Origin: a virus | IMG/VR virus record: IMGVR_UViG_3300036828_000984 | Span: 1-45,107 of that record | DNA length: 45,107 nucleotides | Strand: one strand, 5' to 3' | Shown: positions 40,027 through 45,107 of the stretch, one piece after another | Layout of the letters: every line of letters starts with the position of its first letter | Position numbering within the stretch: position 1 is the stretch's first letter | Position numbers and translations under genes: made by a program | The notes under the pieces: generated by a model | Told to the model about the DNA's origin: nothing | Database searches by the model: none | Seen by the model: the letters and a program-made list of their open reading frames with translations, nothing else

Positions 40027-43000
40027 ATGATCACCTCGATCACGCCATCGCTGGAACCGAGCGCGATAGTCGTCGCGGCGCCATACGCGCCGAGCGGTCA
40101 AATCATATCCGGGACGAGCGAGACAGCAATCACCATCCCGACGGCGCCGCCGTTTGGGAACTACGTCTGGACGATCGTCGAGACAAATATCGGCTTTCGC
40201 ATTGGCATGCGCGTGCGCGCGGCCGCAGTCGATGCGACCGCCGGGACCACCACGTGGATGGAAGGCGTCATCATCGCGTGGGACGAAACTAATGTAACCC
40301 TAGCGGTCGATCTGGTCAGCGGCTTCGGCCTGCACAACGCCTGGAACGTCAACGTAACGGGGCAGCCCGGTCTGGCCGGTCAGCCAGGAATTCAGGGGCC
40401 TCCCGGAATTCAGGGGCCGGCTTGGGGAACCGGCGTCCCCATCGACTCTCCGATCTTTACCGGAGTGCCGACCTCGCTGTTCACGCCCGGTCAGGGCACG
40501 ACGCACGCGGCCGACAGCACGCTCGCCACCACGCTGTTCGCCACGACCGCCGTCAACGCTGCAAAGATCGACACGGTCCTTACCGGAAATCCGACCTCGC
40601 CGACGCAACCAGCGACCGACAATAGCACCCACATTAGCACGACTGCCTTCGTGACAACGGCTGTCAACGGCGCAAAAATCGACACGGCTCTGACCGGAAA
40701 TCCAACCGCACCAACGCCGCCGGTCGGCGACAACGACACGAGCATAGCGACCACGGCGTTCGTGACGGCATCGTTCGCGCCGCTCAACAATCCAATCTTT
40801 ATCGGCGATCCGCGCGCGCCGACACCGGCGACGGCCGACAGCGATACCTCGATCGCCACGACGGCCTTCGTCAAGGCGGTGACGATATCGCTGGCGCCGC
40901 TGATCTCACCGGCATTCACTGGATCGCCGACCTCCGTCACGCCTGTTGCCGGCAGCAATGACGCGTCGCTTGCCACCACGGCATTCGTCTTCAACGCGCT
41001 GCTGCCGATGGCGACGCTGATCTCTCCGCACTTCACCGGCGCTCCGCAGGCGCCGACACCGGCCGTCACCAGCTTTGACTCATCGATCGCCACCACGGCG
41101 TTCGTGAAGACAGTCACGGCGCAACTCGCGCCACTGACCTCTCCGACTTTCACCGGCACGCCGCAAGCCCCGACGCAGCCGCCGGCAACGTATGATTCGA
41201 GTTTGGCGACAACGGCCTTCGTGCAAACAAAGATCAGCGGCGTGCAACCGCTCAACAGTGATCTAACGGCTCTCTCCAATCTCACCGGTTCTGGCGTCTT
41301 CTACTACCGATCTGGTCCTGGCGTCTGGGCTCCGGTGGAGATGGGCGCCAACATGACGTTCGATTCCGGCACATTGTCTTCAGCGGGCGGCACCGGCGGT
41401 GGCACCGGAGGCATCGAGGAAGCTCCGGTCACCGGCACCTACTTCGCTCGCCGCAACGCGACCTGGGCGGCCTCGCCGATACAGTCAGACGCCCCAAGCG
41501 ATAGCACGCCGTACATTCGCCAGAACGCGAACTGGATCGGTCTCAGCGGCTCGCTGGCTGCATATGCACCGATCAACGCGCCTACGTTCACCGGCGATGC
41601 CAAGGCAGTCACGCCGGCACCCGGTGACAACGACACCTCGATCGCCACGACGGCGTTCGTCGTGAATGCGCTACTCCCCTACGCGCCATTGGCTGGGCCA
41701 GCGTTGACCGGTGTTCCAACAGCACCGACGCCGGCAGCCGCGAGCAACGATAGCACGCTCGCCACCACTGCCTTCGTGAAGACCGCGATCTCGCCACTAG
41801 CGCCACTCGCCAATCCGACCTTCACCGGTGACCCAAAAGCGCCGACACCCACCGCGGGCGACAACGATACGAGCATCGCGACCACGGCGTTCGTCACCAC
41901 GGCGATCGCGGGCAAGGCTGACACCAGCGCGGTGGCAGCGACCTACGCTCCGCTAAACGCGCCGACGTTCACTGGCGACGCTCGCGCCGTCACGCCGTCG
42001 GTCGGCGACAATGATACCAGCATCGCCACGACCGCGTTTGTCGCATCGTCGTTCGCTCCGCTCAACAATCCAGTATTGACCGGCGTTCCAAAGGCGCCGA
42101 CGGCCGCGGCGGCCACCAACGACACCACGATCGCCTCGACCGCGTTCGTGCAGACCGCGATGTCATCTGCCGGCGGAGCCACCATTCCGCACGTGCAGAT
42201 ATTCACGGCATCCGGCACCTACGTGCCGACGGCGAACTTGCTGTTCGCGATCATCGAGGTCGTGGCCAGTGGCGGCGGCGGCGGCGGCACGCAGGGTGTA
42301 GGCGGTTTTATTTATTGCGGCGGCGGCGGCGGGTCTGGCGGCTACTCGCGCGCCTATCGCACCGCAGCCGCGATAGGCGCCTCTGTGGCGATCGGCATCG
42401 GCGCTCCGGGAGCGGGAGGCACAGGTAACACCAATGGAGGAGATGGCAACGACTGCTCCTTCGGCGCGATCTGCATCGCCAAGGGCGGCAAGGGTGGCGC
42501 AACTTATCCAGGCGGAGGCTCGTTCCTTCCTGGCGCTGGTGGCGTTCCTGGCACCGGAGACATCGTCGCTTCCGGCAACTCCGGTGAGTGCGGTGGTTGG
42601 TTCAACAATAGCAGCAGCTCTGCCTCCAGTTACACAGGACGTGGTGGACCCAGCGCTCTCGGCGGCTCGTCTGTGATCGTTTTGAATGCGACAGGCGCCG
42701 CAGGAGCCAACTATGGCGCTGGCGGAAATGGCGCAGTTTCAACGAGCGCAGCTCAAGGCGGCGGCAACGGCGCCCCCGGCATCGTCATCGTCACGGAGTT
42801 CGTCAGCGTCAACGCGCTGGCTCCAGGCGCCCCTGTCACGCCGCCAGCCGCAGTGACCGGCGGAATTCTGAGCTGGGTCAGCCCCACCGCGTTGAATTTC
42901 TTGCCGTACAAGGGCAACCAGATCGTCATCAATGGCGCGATCTATGCCATTCCGCCGACCACCGGCATCGCGGGGCTCACCAACACCGGAGTGTGGATCG

Positions 43001-43665
43001 ATACCGTATCGGGCCAGAACCTCCTTCCAGATACCACGTATTACGTCTATGCCTTCAACAACGGCGGCGTGGTCACGGCGGCTTTCTCCACCACCGGTCA
43101 CGTCACGTCTACCACGACCGGCAACATCGGAACCGAGATCAAAAGCGGTGACGACAGCCGGAGTCTGATCGGGATAATTCGCACCACCTCCGCCACTCCA
43201 GGCCCCGGTGGGCAGTTCGTTGATACCGAGCAGCAGCGCTATGTCCGCTCGTGGTTCAACCGTAGGCGATCGACGCTCAACAACTGGTTCACGCAGACGC
43301 GTTCCACGACCTCGAACACGTACGCCGAACTCAACAATGAGATCAGGATTAACTGGGTGTCGTTCGCCGATGATACTATCTCGTTCTCGTTCAGTGGCTC
43401 CTGCTCTTCTACAACCGCCACCAATCTCTTTACGTCAATGGGGATCGATTCTGCAACGGTGTGCCAAGATGTTTATTCGGTTATGCAAAATTATGCCGAC
43501 GGCCATTCCCAGAATGCTGCATTCACTCACAATGTGTTGGGACTGGCCGAGGGATGGCATTGGGCCACGATATTGGGCTCGATTGCCGCTGGCTCTCTCC
43601 TCTATAATCCAGTCATTACCAACACTCCAGGCGCCAGACCCACGTTCAAGGCGGTGATCGGATGA
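40027..43665 (+). CDS. Long tail fibre with 12 repeats
   Basis: 1212 aa. An N-terminal domain of about 110 residues and a short collagen-like stretch (QPGLAGQPGIQGPPGIQGPA) are followed by twelve units of about 35-50 residues. Each unit ends in a variant of DNDTSIATTAFV and contains P-x-F-T-G-x-P-x-A-P-T-P. An interruption separates units 7 and 8. The C-terminal part begins with a Gly-rich region (GGGGGTQGVGGFIYCGGGGG) and ends in a globular domain with SWFNRRRSTLNNWFTQTRST, probably the receptor-binding tip. The repeated DNA at 40440-42170 favours recombination and length change. Confidence 0.85.
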   Translation: MITSITPSLEPSAIVVAAPYAPSGQIISGTSETAITIPTAPPFGNYVWTIVETNIGFRIGMRVRAAAVDATAGTTTWMEGVIIAWDETNVTLAVDLVSGFGLHNAWNVNVTGQPGLAGQPGIQGPPGIQGPAWGTGVPIDSPIFTGVPTSLFTPGQGTTHAADSTLATTLFATTAVNAAKIDTVLTGNPTSPTQPATDNSTHISTTAFVTTAVNGAKIDTALTGNPTAPTPPVGDNDTSIATTAFVTASFAPLNNPIFIGDPRAPTPATADSDTSIATTAFVKAVTISLAPLISPAFTGSPTSVTPVAGSNDASLATTAFVFNALLPMATLISPHFTGAPQAPTPAVTSFDSSIATTAFVKTVTAQLAPLTSPTFTGTPQAPTQPPATYDSSLATTAFVQTKISGVQPLNSDLTALSNLTGSGVFYYRSGPGVWAPVEMGANMTFDSGTLSSAGGTGGGTGGIEEAPVTGTYFARRNATWAASPIQSDAPSDSTPYIRQNANWIGLSGSLAAYAPINAPTFTGDAKAVTPAPGDNDTSIATTAFVVNALLPYAPLAGPALTGVPTAPTPAAASNDSTLATTAFVKTAISPLAPLANPTFTGDPKAPTPTAGDNDTSIATTAFVTTAIAGKADTSAVAATYAPLNAPTFTGDARAVTPSVGDNDTSIATTAFVASSFAPLNNPVLTGVPKAPTAAAATNDTTIASTAFVQTAMSSAGGATIPHVQIFTASGTYVPTANLLFAIIEVVASGGGGGGTQGVGGFIYCGGGGGSGGYSRAYRTAAAIGASVAIGIGAPGAGGTGNTNGGDGNDCSFGAICIAKGGKGGATYPGGGSFLPGAGGVPGTGDIVASGNSGECGGWFNNSSSSASSYTGRGGPSALGGSSVIVLNATGAAGANYGAGGNGAVSTSAAQGGGNGAPGIVIVTEFVSVNALAPGAPVTPPAAVTGGILSWVSPTALNFLPYKGNQIVINGAIYAIPPTTGIAGLTNTGVWIDTVSGQNLLPDTTYYVYAFNNGGVVTAAFSTTGHVTSTTTGNIGTEIKSGDDSRSLIGIIRTTSATPGPGGQFVDTEQQRYVRSWFNRRRSTLNNWFTQTRSTTSNTYAELNNEIRINWVSFADDTISFSFSGSCSSTTATNLFTSMGIDSATVCQDVYSVMQNYADGHSQNAAFTHNVLGLAEGWHWATILGSIAAGSLLYNPVITNTPGARPTFKAVIG
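40440..42170 (+). repeat. Twelve imperfect fibre repeats
   Basis: The units are degenerate at DNA level (ACCGGCGATCC-type starts, GCCACGACGGCGTTCGT-type ends) with the third codon base varying, so they have diverged but keep the protein pattern. Confidence 0.8.
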
Positions 43666-44171
43666 CCGATGTATTAGGACCAACCTTCGGCGACGAGGTG
43701 ATAGCGGTCGGGCTCGGCGGCTTGCCGTTTTCGTGGGGGCCGGACGGCGACATTCAGGGCCGGGAGCGTCTCACGCCCGAGCAGAACGCCACGCTCGACG
43801 CGGTCGTCGCCGCGCACGATCCGACCAAGACGGCGGTGCCGCCGCAGATCAGCGATCGCCAGTTCTATCAGGCGCTGGCCACGCCACAGCCTGAGACCGC
43901 GTCGCACGACAAGCCGGGTGGATTGAAGCCGAAGCCTCCCAAGATCACGCAAGACGAGGCCTTGAAGGCAGTCAAGACCGGAGAGCTGCCGTCGGATATA
44001 GTCGCTGCGATCAAGGCATTGCCACCGGAGGAGCAATTCGGCGCCGAGATGATGATGGCTGGCGCTGGCGGGTTCGAGCGCAGTCATCCTTCGACCAACA
44101 CGCTGATGGCGTCGCTCGGCTACACGCCAGAGGAAGTAGACGATCTCTGGCGACACGCGGCCACGCTATGA
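43662..44171 (+). CDS. Fibre-linked assembly-type protein
   Basis: 169 aa. The C-terminal region has ISDRQFYQALATPQ, DEALKAVKTGELPSDIVAAI, LPPEEQFGAEMMMAGAGGFE and RSHPSTNTLMASLGYTPEEV, a pattern common after tail-fibre genes. It overlaps the fibre stop by ATGA. It may help fibre folding or attachment; this is inferred from position. Confidence 0.65.
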   Translation: MTDVLGPTFGDEVIAVGLGGLPFSWGPDGDIQGRERLTPEQNATLDAVVAAHDPTKTAVPPQISDRQFYQALATPQPETASHDKPGGLKPKPPKITQDEALKAVKTGELPSDIVAAIKALPPEEQFGAEMMMAGAGGFERSHPSTNTLMASLGYTPEEVDDLWRHAATL

Positions 44172-44365
44172 GCTGCAAGCACTGCGCGGAAATACGAGCT
44201 GCGATGCTCCGTCTCGGAGATGAGTTTGCCGCCCGCTTGCGGCAAGCCAAATACGGGAAGATCAGACAATCACTGTATCTGGACAGCCTACGCGCGGACC
44301 GGCCGGCGTCGGCGCCAAGATCTCCTCGCGCTCGCCCACATACTCGCCCAGTCCATAGTAGGTGA
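44168..44365 (+). CDS. Small CxxC protein, uncertain
   Basis: 65 aa, MSCKHCAEIRAAMLRLGDEF, which overlaps the previous stop by ATGA. A CKHC motif near the N-terminus could bind metal. The second half (from about residue 42) lies antisense to the hydrolase gene and is Arg/Pro/Ser-rich, so it may be an artefact and the true gene end may differ. Confidence 0.4.
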   Translation: MSCKHCAEIRAAMLRLGDEFAARLRQAKYGKIRQSLYLDSLRADRPASAPRSPRARPHTRPVHSR

Positions 44366-45002
44366 CCGACATTTCCGTATATCCGGCCGCTTCTTCGGCT
44401 ATTCGTTCTGCCCAATCGCGCCCGCTGCCGAAGGCCACAAACCAGACCGGCAGCTCGGGCTTGCCTGCCTCAACCCGAATTCGATCCATCAAATCAGGCG
44501 TCCCGCAATTGCGCTCGACGATGACGCCGCACACCGCGGGATGACGCAGGTAGGTCGCCGGCTCCGAGCACAGCGCGGCGTTTTTCGCGAGCGTCATCCG
44601 AATGCCGGACGCGAACATGCGATCGATCGCATCGACAACGTCGCTTGTGACATACGCATCCGGGTTGTCGAGTTCGATGATCCGAAAACCCTGCGCCCGC
44701 CGGCGCGCGAACTGCTCATCGAGATTGCGGTTCCAACCTTGCCCTTCCGGATCGATCTGGCCCTCGTTGTACTCATCTGCGACGTCGGACGTGTGGAGAT
44801 AAGGCGCATATTTGGCGCGCTCGGCTTCGCTTTGGTCGGCGTATTTCTCGTTGAACAGGTTGCAGTAGCCGGCGCTCCTGCCATTCTCGCACGGTGCGGT
44901 CGCATCATAGCCAACGACCGTCAGCTCGCCATCGGCGCCAAAACCGGGCCAGTTGCGCCCGATGAAATAAGCGAGAGACAGACCTGCGAGCGGGTTGTTC
45001 AT
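44262..45002 (-). CDS. Putative GH114-like glycoside hydrolase
   Basis: 246 aa from ATG 45002, with GGAGG 10 bases upstream. A longer frame reaches 45095. The region GFRIIELDNPDAYVTSDVVD, then RMFASGIRMTLAKN, follows the E-x-D-N-x-D ... G-L/I-x-x-x-L-K-N pattern of the GH114 (alpha-1,4-polygalactosaminidase type) TIM barrel, with an Asp-rich strand upstream (GYDATAPC). It could cleave an exopolysaccharide of the host. It lies on the minus strand at the end of the fibre cluster. Similarity is by motif only. Confidence 0.45.
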   Translation of the reverse strand: MNNPLAGLSLAYFIGRNWPGFGADGELTVVGYDATAPCENGRSAGYCNLFNEKYADQSEAERAKYAPYLHTSDVADEYNEGQIDPEGQGWNRNLDEQFARRRAQGFRIIELDNPDAYVTSDVVDAIDRMFASGIRMTLAKNAALCSEPATYLRHPAVCGVIVERNCGTPDLMDRIRVEAGKPELPVWFVAFGSGRDWAERIAEEAAGYTEMSVTYYGLGEYVGEREEILAPTPAGPRVGCPDTVIV

Positions 45003-45036
45003 GGAAAGAGCGCCTCCACCGAAGGATAAAACTACC

Positions 45037-45107
45037 ATGAACCCAGGTGCGCTTGAAGAAGGAGCAAGGGCTGCGGGTACCTTCATGACCATCATGAAGG
45101 AGCAACC
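45037..45107 (+). CDS. Start of small membrane-type protein, cut by window edge
   Basis: The first 23 codons read MNPGALEEGARAAGTFMTIM, then KEQ. GGA lies nine bases before the ATG. The start resembles small phage proteins with an N-terminal amphipathic helix followed by one membrane segment, but the rest is not in the window. Confidence 0.4.
   Translation, partial: MNPGALEEGARAAGTFMTIMKEQ

Noticed and set aside
40440-42170. Fibre repeats as a CRISPR-like array
   Set aside because: The units are coding, in frame, degenerate at third positions and lack constant repeats with unique spacers.

Overview
The window is 45 kb of a tailed, contractile (myovirus-type) phage or prophage. It is GC-rich, and its gene style (MoxR ATPase with a DUF2201-type VWA protein and a DUF3150-like protein, 'PR..G.WT.GG' head proteins, Mu-like tail genes) fits an alphaproteobacterial host, probably Hyphomicrobiales. 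The host assignment is inference. No host gene, terminase, integrase, replication gene or tRNA was recognised here.

Layout. (1) 1-6420, minus strand: an operon of accessory genes. In order of transcription these are a 96-aa unknown, a MoxR-type AAA+ ATPase, a DUF3150-like protein, a metallopeptidase/VWA protein, two small proteins (one probably coiled coil, one with two membrane segments), a possible 26-aa ORF and a truncated HTH protein. A candidate promoter with an inverted repeat in its spacer lies at 6426-6454. Almost every gene has the same 5' leader: three stem-loops, the last with an invariant CTTGCAA loop, then AAATGGAGTCA and the start codon. (2) 6525-14622, plus strand: head genes. 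A minor capsid paralogue is followed by a cassette of probable internal head proteins (HExxH protease-like, ParB-like, ADP-ribosyltransferase-like), then a prohead protease/major capsid ORF. (3) 14703-19924: portal, collagen-like protein, Ig-like protein, head-tail connector and completion proteins, with an inverted HTH gene. (4) 20031-22610: an inverted coiled-coil gene, a membrane protein and neck/tail proteins. (5) 22693-37295: a Mu-like contractile tail (sheath, tube, frameshifted chaperone, tape measure, gpN halves, hub gpP, gp45, gp46, gp47, gp48), interrupted by GIY-YIG and HNH homing endonuclease genes. (6) 37368-44171: receptor-binding fibres and accessories. (7) 44262-45107: an inverted GH114-like hydrolase gene and the start of a small plus-strand gene.

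The most unusual content is non-coding. A family of hairpins has a loop of 30 nt (29 in one copy) carrying TGGGTGACA at a fixed position, while the stem sequences change with pairing preserved. There are eight such copies, one of them with TGGTTGACA, plus one half-length relative. They lie mainly at gene ends, and two are read through inside long ORFs. All eight loops with the motif point the same way on the plus strand whichever strand the neighbouring genes use, and the loop is partly complementary to the start region of the minus-strand leaders.

Three tail genes (sheath, gp46-like, gp47-like) have no ATG, GTG or TTG at the conserved N-terminus in a workable position. Instead each has a strong Shine-Dalgarno sequence followed by ATT-CCN, which suggests AUU initiation. 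All coordinates and comparisons were made by eye; no database search was run.
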